Of a stretch of DNA of 33,133 nt, positions 7,907-16,205 are shown piece after piece; the stretch's first letter is position 1, and the number at the start of each line of letters is the position of its first letter. The stretch is taken from assembly GCA_007280345.1 (NCBI GenBank), contig QYQD01000164.1, forward strand, positions 1 through 33,133. Direction: 5' to 3'. The notes under the pieces were generated by a model. That model did not search any database, was not told where the DNA came from, and was given only the letters and a program-made list of their open reading frames with translations. The position numbers were made by a program, and so were the translations under genes. The DNA comes from Deltaproteobacteria bacterium. GTDB lineage: Bacteria > Desulfobacterota > QYQD01.

Positions 7907-9580
7907 CTACACAGGGTAACAGGCCGCCCGCCACCCCCCATTGGAGTACGAGTTCGTCCGATCGCAGTACCAATGCAGAGACCAGACCCCCGCAAGGGAC
8001 GCGTCGTACCAATACGCACCGGAGAGGGGACAAAGTTCGTTCCGAATATATTGATAAAAAGAATCTTTGCCGAACAGGTTATCGCCACCGGTGCTTAAAC
8101 CAGTGACGGCAAAGGGCAGGCCCAGGCCGGCCAGGAGGTACTCAGCGCCGCTGACGTCCTCGGCTAACACCTGGTTAAAGGCGTTGCCATACCGTTGGGC
8201 GAAAGCCCCACCAGCGGATGTGACGAATACCGGAACGAAAGCGTCCATCATGGCCGCCACCCCTTCAGCCCCCCAATGGTCGGTAGTAATGCCCCCTGGT
8301 CCAGCATTGTTTCCAGAGGTAAAGTCCTTCATGGCCGTGGCTTCTTTGGCGGCGTAGAAGGTGCCCTTAGTGGCAGTGCCCCCACTAACCCATGCCCCCG
8401 TCGCTGTGGTATTTGCCCCGGTTAGAGAGAAAGTGTCGTCGTTAATCTTAAGAATCGTGTAGATTTTGTCGTTCAGCACCGTCATAGGGGCCGCAACTGA
8501 GACGATTTGTATGAGGTTACCATTAACATAGCCATGCCCTGCAATAGTTACTACCGCAGGATTGGCTTCGGAGATTCCGGTAATATTTTTGGTTGCGGCG
8601 ACGCACGTCATTCCCAAGGATATCTCATACATCAGACCGTTGAGGTCGGAGATGCCGCACTCCTGGCCGTTGTGGGTGGTTTTAGCAAACGGAAATCCGC
8701 TCCCGGCCTTGCCGCAGTTACTATAACCGTCAGTCAGGTAGACCACCGTGGTGTCGTCAGTGTCCCGAAGGGCATTGTTGTTGCAGCCCTTGGGGTAATT
8801 CTTGGCCCCGGTCCAGTCGTACCAGGCACACCACGCCTCACATTTGGCAGCCTGCCCGTGGGCCAATTGTAGTAACCCCAGTGCCGCCCGCTGGAACTGA
8901 CTGGTGGCGAAAAAGATGCTGTTGGCGTTCCCTGCTCCATCCACCCCGTCCCGAGCATGGGCAGCCTTAATGCACTCGGAGTAATTATTTGCGATGCAGG
9001 CTGTTAAACCAACTCCGGGGGTGGCAGAGTACATGGGGTTGTGGGCAGAATGGGTGCTGAGGGGCAGGCCATTCTTGACGCTGGCCCCAACATAACCGGA
9101 CCCCTTGGCGACCTTGGAAACCTGGTACTTGTCGAAGAAAAACCCAGACTTCTCCGCTCCGCCGTCAATGAAAGCCCGGTGCAGGGCGTAACCCGCAGCA
9201 TTGGCTGCCGCAGTGTTAGCATAGGCACTGGCGGGTTTGACGTCCACCCAGTTCACCGGAAACCCATTGGCCCCGGTGCCGATTTTGTAAAAAAACTTGG
9301 GTATCCAGCACATCACCGATCCTTCGGAGTACTGGTAATTGCCATAGTTGGGTGCCGTTGAATCGGTATAGCCGGTCAGGAGCGTCATGCCGGAGGGCAA
9401 ATCGGCCGCCGGACAAATCCCGACTGCGAACCCCGGACCCCCGGCGATGCCAATATCGTTCACCGGGGCCGGAAAGGTTTGGAGATAGCGCCTGCTTCCG
9501 TCTGACCCCAGAACATAGTAGCCTTGGCCGTCAAAATTAACTCCCCCATTCCCTCGGCTATTAACAGTTGATGGTCTCAT
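7907..9580 (-). CDS. DGR target (variable) protein, C-type-lectin/FGE-like fold, probable receptor-binding protein
   Basis: C-terminus CPLSGAYWYDASLAGVWSLHWYCDRTNSYSNGGWRAACYPV carries the VR; upstream domain GSVMCWIPKFFYKI...GFFFDKYQVSK... Confidence 0.9.
   Translation of the reverse strand: MRPSTVNSRGNGGVNFDGQGYYVLGSDGSRRYLQTFPAPVNDIGIAGGPGFAVGICPAADLPSGMTLLTGYTDSTAPNYGNYQYSEGSVMCWIPKFFYKIGTGANGFPVNWVDVKPASAYANTAAANAAGYALHRAFIDGGAEKSGFFFDKYQVSKVAKGSGYVGASVKNGLPLSTHSAHNPMYSATPGVGLTACIANNYSECIKAAHARDGVDGAGNANSIFFATSQFQRAALGLLQLAHGQAAKCEAWCAWYDWTGAKNYPKGCNNNALRDTDDTTVVYLTDGYSNCGKAGSGFPFAKTTHNGQECGISDLNGLMYEISLGMTCVAATKNITGISEANPAVVTIAGHGYVNGNLIQIVSVAAPMTVLNDKIYTILKINDDTFSLTGANTTATGAWVSGGTATKGTFYAAKEATAMKDFTSGNNAGPGGITTDHWGAEGVAAMMDAFVPVFVTSAGGAFAQRYGNAFNQVLAEDVSGAEYLLAGLGLPFAVTGLSTGGDNLFGKDSFYQYIRNELCPLSGAYWYDASLAGVWSLHWYCDRTNSYSNGGWRAACYPV
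7920..8033 (-). repeat. DGR variable repeat (VR)
   Basis: See TR; G/C-rich 3' end of VR (GGGGGGTGGCGGGCGGCCTG on minus strand) is IMH-like. Confidence 0.93.
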
Positions 9581-9584
9581 AGCT

Positions 9585-10247
9585 CTACTCCCCCACCCCG
9601 AAGATTAGTTGCAGACAGTCGGCTGTAAAGGTCGCCCCGCTGGGGGTTACAATCAAGGCGTATAGGTTCCGCCCTGCTGCCGCTTCAACCGGCATGTCAA
9701 ATGCCAAGTCAACCAGCGATGCGTGAGTCATCTCCTTCCAATCGCTGCTTTGGATTTCAATAGTCCCGATCCACTTCAACCAATCGATGGCACTCACGGC
9801 CTCGGCGGCGTCATCAGCATAGGTCCCAGCGAGGTCAGTCCCGAAGATAAAAACCAGCAGATCGGCATTTTGCTTGGCAGCGTCCACCACCTTGAGGCTG
9901 GTGATTTTGCCCTTGCCGGTAGCAACCCTGACCGCATTGGTGATGGTCAACTTACCACCCACCACATCATCAACTGCATGGGCTGTGGCGGCAACAGTGG
10001 GGGTGATGGTGATGAGGTCTGACCATTTACTGGTTTCACCGATGTGGGCTTCGCCGGCGGCGATAGTCGCTATTACCGAACTACCATCCACTACCCACCC
10101 GGAGGCCCCATAAATATAAGGTATCCCGCTGGCCTCATCAAAATATTTGGACCCGTATTCCGCCGTAGATGGACGATCCGCCAAAGCACCACTCCAATGA
10201 CTGATGTGGGCTCCGACGGTGTTTAACAATACTTTAGCCATGGTCAT
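9585..10247 (-). CDS. Phage structural/hypothetical protein
   Basis: ORF with ATGA overlap to upstream gene; position after head genes, just upstream of DGR target. Confidence 0.6.
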   Translation of the reverse strand: MTMAKVLLNTVGAHISHWSGALADRPSTAEYGSKYFDEASGIPYIYGASGWVVDGSSVIATIAAGEAHIGETSKWSDLITITPTVAATAHAVDDVVGGKLTITNAVRVATGKGKITSLKVVDAAKQNADLLVFIFGTDLAGTYADDAAEAVSAIDWLKWIGTIEIQSSDWKEMTHASLVDLAFDMPVEAAAGRNLYALIVTPSGATFTADCLQLIFGVGE

Positions 10248-10966
10248 ATTCTCCCTTCAAGGACTTCGGATAATTGCACTTTAGGAAATGAGGTAATGGC
10301 GCTTTCAGGGTTTGCGTTCAAGAATTCCACCCCGAGTCTTGCCGCATCCTCTGCGATTGCCGGGAAGCCCTTCAAATGCCGCGCAAAGGGAGGTGGCTTC
10401 TTATTACCATGGGACCCGTGCCAGTGACTCACTTTGCCATCGTCCAGGCACATGTCGAAACCGAGTAAGATGATCTTCTTGACGCCGAAATGCACCGCTA
10501 GGCTGATCGCCGCGGCACCGGAGTTATGATTCCAGGCTACCTTGGAGGGATTTGTACTGAGGCCGTACTGTTTTGAGTCGTTGCCGACAATGCCCCTGCC
10601 GCCGCCCTTGGCCAGATACTTGATCCCCTCGCAATCCCTCTCCGGCTTATTGGCAAAACGTGGGCAGCAGGTTATTTTGAGGTTGCGGAACTTGGCCAGG
10701 GCCATCCGGTGCACTAGATACCAGCCGCAGTCGCCAAAAAAGACACAATCCAGCCATGAACCGATCTGGTAGGCGTTGTTGACGCCGATGATATGGGCGC
10801 CATGGATAGGGGCCAGGTAGGGCGAGTAGGTGGAGGGGGGAAGTGCGCCGGTCATCACCTTGCTCACCACGTCCTCCGGAACCCCGAATTGCCGGGGCAT
10901 TGATGGACCACCACCAATTATGAAGCAACTCCCACCGCTCCACATGGGAGGGGCGGTCCAGATCAC
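10244..10966 (-). CDS. DUF115/MptE-like Rossmann-fold phage protein
   Basis: GGSCFIIGGGPSM...GAHIIGVNNAYQIGSWLDCVFFGDCGWY...KKIILLGFDMC. Confidence 0.55.
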   Translation of the reverse strand: MIWTAPPMWSGGSCFIIGGGPSMPRQFGVPEDVVSKVMTGALPPSTYSPYLAPIHGAHIIGVNNAYQIGSWLDCVFFGDCGWYLVHRMALAKFRNLKITCCPRFANKPERDCEGIKYLAKGGGRGIVGNDSKQYGLSTNPSKVAWNHNSGAAAISLAVHFGVKKIILLGFDMCLDDGKVSHWHGSHGNKKPPPFARHLKGFPAIAEDAARLGVEFLNANPESAITSFPKVQLSEVLEGRI

Positions 10967-11271
10967 TTGCCCAGGTCCCCAAGCAGCTTCTGAGCGTCCG
11001 CCTGCCGCAAGGCACCCTCATTCACCACCTTGCCGTGAGCATCCACCACGTCGTACCAGCCGGGGCCCCGGGACATGATGCTGTAGCCCCCAGGGGCAAC
11101 TTCAAGCGCCGGTTCCTCGGGGACAGGAGTCATCGGGACAATTAAATCCCGGAAGGCCTTGGGGATTTCTTCCTCGGTGGCTTCAAAAACCTGGTTCGGC
11201 TTGATTATCCGACCACTGACCATCCGGAAAGATTTGTTACTGAGTAACTTCCATTGGCGTTTTTCGCTCAT
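10963..11271 (-). CDS. Hypothetical phage protein
   Basis: MSEKRQWKLLSNKSFRMVSGRIIKPNQ...; start reassigned from 11430 to 11271 (11280 possible) because upstream part overlaps the capsid gene. Confidence 0.55.
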   Translation of the reverse strand: MSEKRQWKLLSNKSFRMVSGRIIKPNQVFEATEEEIPKAFRDLIVPMTPVPEEPALEVAPGGYSIMSRGPGWYDVVDAHGKVVNEGALRQADAQKLLGDLGK

Positions 11272-11318
11272 GGTAGTCATCCTTTCAAAAGATGGGAGCC
11301 TGATTAGCTCCATCCGGT

Positions 11319-12431
11319 TTAGATGCTGTAGTGGACCAGTCCACAGCGACCGTTGTAATCGCTCCGGATCTGGGGCACGTCCAGGGTGATGACCTTGAAC
11401 TTGTTGATCAGGAAACCCTCTTCCTTCCACTGGATGGTCTGAAGGGGGAGGCCCCGCACCAGGCGCACCGTCTCCGGCCGCATTTCCACCAGGAGGACGT
11501 TATTGGTCGCCAGGGTGTCAGCTACCTTGACCGATGTGATCCCTTCGATTGCCAGGATGCGCTGACGAACCGTGCGAGCCGAGGTGCCGGCGTCGTCATC
11601 GTAGTCCTGGTCCATCACGGTCTCATAGGTGGCCGGAATGTAGAGAACCCATGGCCCGAAATGCAGGTCATCGAGGCTCTTTTGCTTCATGGCGATGACA
11701 TCGGCGATGATCTGAGCCGCGGTCGCAGAGGTCCAGGCCGCAGTTAGGGAGTCGATGTTCCGGTCCGGGAAGTTGACGTAGGAGTAAATGGAGTTGCGGA
11801 GGTTGGTGTCCTTTTCCCCGTAGGCGTAGGTGATGTCGGTGAACAACATCTGCTCCCGGAGCAGGGTTACGGCCCGGGCCGCCTCTTCGGCTTCGGAAAC
11901 ATCCGCGCCTCGGTTGTTCAGGCGCGAGGTCTGGAGGAACCGCTCGTTGATTTCGAAATCCACATGCAGGAGCGGCAGGGGCATATAATGGTGTTTGTAG
12001 TCCACCCGGTCGCCCTGGCTGCGGTTGACGCCGTCCATGCTGATGGTGGCCTGATGAGCCTGGCTGCGGGTGTGCCATTCCAGGACGGTCGAGGCCATGC
12101 CGTTGCCGATGTTCATCACGCAGTTGTTGTCGATCAAGTCCTGCACGCCGGTGAGCCGGATGGTGGCCGCGGTTTGGACGGCCTGCTCCAACTGTTTCCA
12201 TTCATCCCGACGCAAGGTAGCGTTGGCCTGAATGGGGACGGTATTCCGTTTATAGGATTCTTTCTTTTTGGGGTCACCGCCCACATAGGTAGCGATGGTC
12301 ACATAGGACCGGCCATCACTACCAACAAAGGGGCGCATGAGGCCGGGAGTGAGTCGACCTTCCTTGGCAATCATGCTGGCCAGGGCGCCTTGAGGACCAT
12401 TCGGCCCGAGGAAATCAACATTGACGTTCAT
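11319..12431 (-). CDS. Major capsid protein
   Basis: 370 aa, position after protease/scaffold and decoration genes; C-term FKVITLDVPQIRSDYNGRCGLVHYSI; AGGAGAG ribosome-binding site. Confidence 0.75.
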   Translation of the reverse strand: MNVNVDFLGPNGPQGALASMIAKEGRLTPGLMRPFVGSDGRSYVTIATYVGGDPKKKESYKRNTVPIQANATLRRDEWKQLEQAVQTAATIRLTGVQDLIDNNCVMNIGNGMASTVLEWHTRSQAHQATISMDGVNRSQGDRVDYKHHYMPLPLLHVDFEINERFLQTSRLNNRGADVSEAEEAARAVTLLREQMLFTDITYAYGEKDTNLRNSIYSYVNFPDRNIDSLTAAWTSATAAQIIADVIAMKQKSLDDLHFGPWVLYIPATYETVMDQDYDDDAGTSARTVRQRILAIEGITSVKVADTLATNNVLLVEMRPETVRLVRGLPLQTIQWKEEGFLINKFKVITLDVPQIRSDYNGRCGLVHYSI

Positions 12432-12468
12432 AGATATCTCTCCTTTCTCGTCAGATTTGCGGTGTTGC

Positions 12469-12936
12469 TTAGACCACCATGACCGCGATGCGGCCGGTGG
12501 TGTTCGTGTCGCCGCCGGAACTGGTGCTCCGGTCCACGGCCTCTAAAGCCATGGCTACGATCTCCAGGGGGAGCTCTTCAGCCGTGCCGGAATCGCCGCC
12601 CACGAACTTTTGCAGGTAGCCGTCGCCATTGGAGGCCAGGAAGTCACCGATGACTACGTTTTCGCCATCAGATAGGAGGGCATAAACCTGGTCGCCACGG
12701 GTAGGAATCCAAACCTGGACCGGATCGGCGGCGGCATAGGCCTCGTCGATAGTCTTGCCCTGGAGTTCGTCTTCGAGCGCGAACATGGGAATGGCGTTAC
12801 CGTTCGCGGGGGTATGCGCACGAACCAGGCCAGTGCTCATCAACTGCACCAGCATCCCCGGAGTGATGGCCGCGTTGGCAATCCATTCCTCGATGACGTT
12901 TGAATACTTCTTTAGTTTGATCGTGTTCTTGGCCAT
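12469..12936 (-). CDS. Capsid decoration/head stabilisation-like protein
   Basis: 155 aa small protein between protease and MCP; AAKNTIKL... IAVMVV. Confidence 0.5.
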   Translation of the reverse strand: MAKNTIKLKKYSNVIEEWIANAAITPGMLVQLMSTGLVRAHTPANGNAIPMFALEDELQGKTIDEAYAAADPVQVWIPTRGDQVYALLSDGENVVIGDFLASNGDGYLQKFVGGDSGTAEELPLEIVAMALEAVDRSTSSGGDTNTTGRIAVMVV

Positions 12937-12973
12937 AATATTGCTCCTTTCTCAGTTTTCTTGGGTCCGCCCC

Positions 12974-14578
12974 TTACTCGACGCCCGGGGGCAGGAGTTC
13001 CTCACCTTCATAGGTCGCCGGGGTGCCACCGCCCAGGGGTGTGAAGTCGGTCGGCAGTTTGGCGATCCGCGCCACCTTATCCAGGGCTTCGATGCTCATG
13101 GCAGCAAGTTCTTCCGCAGTGTAAACATCGGGGCTGGCCGCGGTGATCTTGGCGATGATGCTGGCGCGGTGGGCCTTGTGGAGTTTGATACCGTGCTCCA
13201 CCGATGCCCGGGTTTCTGCCGGCAGGAGGGCCAGGAACTTTTCAGGGTCTCCGAGCTGCTCCTGGAGCACCTGGATGGCCTGCTCCTTGTTCATTACCGG
13301 GGGCGGGTCCGGAGCCTTGGCCGGAATTTCAACCGGCGCCAACTTTTCGAGTTGCTCCGCGGTCATGGTCAACAGAATTTCCCGGTCCTCTGCGACCCAC
13401 TTGGTCTCGGCGTTGGCAATCAGCGCATCGACCTTTTCAGGGCAGCAGGAACCCTTGCTCTTGTCTTTTTCCGACATGGTTTTCACCTCTTGATTTTGGT
13501 TTGTGTTAATATACTGAACTTCTCTCACGACGGGCTGGGCCTCGCCGGTAAAGTCGATAGAGCCATCACTGGCCTGGTTATAGTTCCGTTTAAACAGGGC
13601 CTCGCCGTCCGGGTTCATGGGCATATCGCCACCCCGGGGCCTGACCCGATAAATGAAAAAGCCGGGGTAGGTTTCTTCCAGGTAGTGAACCTTCGTGTCG
13701 TCATCCATGCGGTCCAGTTTGGCCTGTATCTTCTGGGAGACCTCGCCAAAGCTCAACTGATTGACGGAGAAGCCGGCCAGGGCCAGGCCCTTGAGTGTTG
13801 CTTCCAATTTCTCGTTATCTTTCACATGCTCACCTCCTTTTTCATGGGTTCGGACCCCGCAGCCGTCAGCCCAGGAACAGGCCCCGGTGCCCCCGGGAAG
13901 CAGGGCCAGGTGATCCGGTCGGTGACTCCTGGCGATTGCCTGGTAGGCCTCCCCGTTCCAATCCCCGGTGACCTGTTCATCATCGGTGAACACCCCGACG
14001 CTCACGTCGAGGGGGAGGCCCTGGCGGATGTAGGCCAGGGCTTCGGGGGATATCCGGCTGATAGCATCCAGGTCAATATATGCCTCGGCCCGGAGCCGCC
14101 CGCCGTCCATCTGGGTATGATAGACCCGCCCCACTGCCTGACTGTCGATGACCTCGGGGTCATTGCAGGAGATGTTCATCCCATCCTCTACCGGGTGCTG
14201 TACCGAAATCGGGATACCATCCCAAGCACCAGGGAACCGGCCCATTTCATCGGCCAGGTGGAGGAGGGGGCCGTGGCTGCCGGCGTGAACGCCCTCTGTG
14301 AGCATTATTACGGGGACCACCAGATGCTTGCGGCCCTGGTGCATCTCTTCTCGGATCGTGTAGCTTTGAGCCTTGAGGCCGTAGTGTCCCAGGTGGCCTG
14401 CCTCGTTTCCAGCAACCCCGTTGGCTTGGCGAATGGCAGCGGGGGCGCAAGTGGCATCGGTGCCGCCGTCAGCCAAACATTTCGCCAAAACAGAATTCGC
14501 GACGGCCACCCATTGCCTTTTTGCGCTGTCGCTCAGGCCTTGCTTGTGAGAATCCACATCCGCAATTGTCCAGGGCAT
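12974..14578 (-). CDS. Prohead protease-scaffold fusion
   Basis: N-term MPWTIADVDSHKQGLSDSAKRQWVAVANSVL; protease-like GIPISVQHPVEDGMN...RSHRPDHLALLPGGTGACSWADG; charged C-terminal scaffold-like region; start reassigned to ATG 14578. Confidence 0.65.
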   Translation of the reverse strand: MPWTIADVDSHKQGLSDSAKRQWVAVANSVLAKCLADGGTDATCAPAAIRQANGVAGNEAGHLGHYGLKAQSYTIREEMHQGRKHLVVPVIMLTEGVHAGSHGPLLHLADEMGRFPGAWDGIPISVQHPVEDGMNISCNDPEVIDSQAVGRVYHTQMDGGRLRAEAYIDLDAISRISPEALAYIRQGLPLDVSVGVFTDDEQVTGDWNGEAYQAIARSHRPDHLALLPGGTGACSWADGCGVRTHEKGGEHVKDNEKLEATLKGLALAGFSVNQLSFGEVSQKIQAKLDRMDDDTKVHYLEETYPGFFIYRVRPRGGDMPMNPDGEALFKRNYNQASDGSIDFTGEAQPVVREVQYINTNQNQEVKTMSEKDKSKGSCCPEKVDALIANAETKWVAEDREILLTMTAEQLEKLAPVEIPAKAPDPPPVMNKEQAIQVLQEQLGDPEKFLALLPAETRASVEHGIKLHKAHRASIIAKITAASPDVYTAEELAAMSIEALDKVARIAKLPTDFTPLGGGTPATYEGEELLPPGVE

Positions 14579-14588
14579 AATTTCCCTC

Positions 14589-14811
14589 TCAGAACCCGTA
14601 TGACCTTCGAACCGATGCCGAAGCATCGACAAGCCAAGCCGGAAGATGTTTCTTGGGCTGTATGCTGTTGAGCCTGCCCTTTTTTTCTAAACCTGCACTT
14701 TTGCGTTGCACCAGCCCCCCATCTTTCTGGGGGATGACCGGATGACACCTTTGGCCGGATGCGCACTCGCTGCACAATTCGTCTGGGTGCGGGCACGTTT
14801 CCGGAGTTACC
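14589..14811 (-). CDS. Small Cys-rich hypothetical protein (MVTPETCPHPDELCSECASGQRCHPV...)
   Basis: GGAGG 5 nt before ATG; CxxxxxxCxxC pattern. Confidence 0.45.
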
Positions 14812-14827
14812 ATCCCAGCCTCCAAAT

Positions 14828-14868
14828 AAAAAAAGGGGCCAGGCACCCGTGAAGGATGCGCTGGCCCC
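14828..14868 (-). terminator. Intrinsic-terminator-like hairpin
   Basis: Arms ggggccag (14835-14842)/ctggcccc (14861-14868), T7 tract on minus strand. Confidence 0.7.
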
Positions 14869-14894
14869 GATGGTTTCGACAGCCAATCAGATAA

Positions 14895-15065
14895 TTATTT
14901 CATGCGCTGCAGAGTCACAGGATCATCTTTTGATGGAACTATGACCCGTTCGTTTCTTACTGTGGTAATCTCTCCTGCTTCAAGTTGTAATGTTACCTTA
15001 CCATAAAATTTATCTTTTACCAATTTGTCAATATGCGCGGCGATCCATTCTTGGGTCGGGGTCAT
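14895..15065 (-). CDS. DUF2292-like small protein
   Basis: MTPTQEWIAAHIDKLVKDKFYGKVTLQLEAGEITTVRNERVI resembles DUF2292 pattern; ATG 15065 preferred over ORF start. Confidence 0.5.
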   Translation of the reverse strand: MTPTQEWIAAHIDKLVKDKFYGKVTLQLEAGEITTVRNERVIVPSKDDPVTLQRMK

Positions 15066-15100
15066 TTGGGCGCCGCCTCCCGAGGCAGCCAGCAGCATCT

Positions 15101-16051
15101 TCAGAATGTGTGAACAGGGATTATTCCGCTCGCCTCCTCCAAAGTATAAACTCGCCCTTCCAAAGAGGCACATTCTGGACAGACACGGGCGTCACCGGCA
15201 TTTTTAAATTCTACTTCCGCCGACACGCCTTCAACTCCCCAATTCTTGTATTCTTGCAAGGATGATTCTGCATAGGCCCGAATCACTTCCGTCCTGGCCA
15301 ACATCTCCGCCCGACGCTCCGCAGGGATAAATCGGCCCAGGGTGTCGGTGATCCCCAAAGTTCCCGCATTATTCCCGTCGATGGTAGCGACAAGTATCTT
15401 AGCAATGACACGGGCCCCGTCGCCGTCCGCCATGGCCTGGGCCAGGACCTGCGATATCTGGTGATCCATTGCGTCCGTGATGCCCTTCAAACCGGAAAAG
15501 GTCCGGGTGAAGAGCAGGCCTACCCGGTCCACATGGAAGGGAAGACTCATCGAAGCCAGGACGCCTCCGGTGGATTCGATTGAAGGAACGGAGTAACCAG
15601 TATGGGCGAGCTCGTACCTGGCCCGCTGGACACCCCTCTGGTAACTATCGCTGATGTACCGATCCGTCCATGCTGACTCGACCGCCTGACCCAATTGAGG
15701 GCGATGTGAGACTTCCAGAAGCCCGGCCTGTTCCTGTTCTTGTAGCCACTTCATAAATGCGGTTACTTTCTCCGCTGATCTTGGAAACGCAAAAGCCCCA
15801 TGCCCCGGAGTCGTCAAGGTTACTTCCTGAACCATGATTCGGCGGATACCGGCATCGGGGGGTGTCAGGCCGAAGCAATCCTCGACCACGACCGCCCGGA
15901 TGATCTCATTTTTGAGTGCCCGGAAGCGACGGGTGAAATCCCGGACAAAACTTTGGCGAAGAAAAATCGTTCGCGTCGGATCAAATCGAGTTGCCGCCCG
16001 GTGAACCGAGAGCAGGGGGCGGGTGCGTAGTTTTTCAGCCGGCAGGCCCAT
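15101..16051 (-). CDS. Mu gpF-like minor head (morphogenesis) protein; possibly continues through an in-frame TGA to 15062
   Basis: AEMLARTEVIRAYAESSLQEYKNWGVEGVSAEVEFKNAGDARVCPECASLEGRVYTLEEASGIIPVHTF*RCCWLPREAAPK*. Confidence 0.8.
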   Translation of the reverse strand: MGLPAEKLRTRPLLSVHRAATRFDPTRTIFLRQSFVRDFTRRFRALKNEIIRAVVVEDCFGLTPPDAGIRRIMVQEVTLTTPGHGAFAFPRSAEKVTAFMKWLQEQEQAGLLEVSHRPQLGQAVESAWTDRYISDSYQRGVQRARYELAHTGYSVPSIESTGGVLASMSLPFHVDRVGLLFTRTFSGLKGITDAMDHQISQVLAQAMADGDGARVIAKILVATIDGNNAGTLGITDTLGRFIPAERRAEMLARTEVIRAYAESSLQEYKNWGVEGVSAEVEFKNAGDARVCPECASLEGRVYTLEEASGIIPVHTF

Positions 16052-16205
16052 TTTGCGTTATCACCTCAATACAACCGTGACTTGAAAAAGGAGGCTGCGT
16101 TAAATCAACCCTGGGGAACTTGTCTTTCAAGGCCTCAAATCTCTCTGAAAAACCAGGGGGCGGCTCAGGACAACGGTCATCACGAATATAATTAGGGCCC
16201 GCCAT
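16035..16205 (-). CDS. 56 aa hypothetical protein (MAGPNYIRDDRCPEPPPGFSERFEALKDKFPRVDLTQPPFSSHGCIEVITQNGPAG)
   Basis: TAATG overlap with portal stop; overlaps start of minor head gene; below ORF-track cut-off. Confidence 0.55.
   Translation of the reverse strand: MAGPNYIRDDRCPEPPPGFSERFEALKDKFPRVDLTQPPFSSHGCIEVITQNGPAG

Noticed and set aside
7907-9580. Target protein considered as an enzymatic formylglycine-generating enzyme or sulfatase partner of the sulfotransferases
   Set aside because: The lectin/FGE fold in DGR targets is a binding scaffold; VR position at the C-terminus supports ligand binding, and no sulfatase gene is present.
12755-14671. 638 aa plus-strand ORF opposite the protease-scaffold gene
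   Set aside because: Shadow ORF of a GC-rich coding strand; low-complexity, no recognisable domain, and no RBS or operon context.
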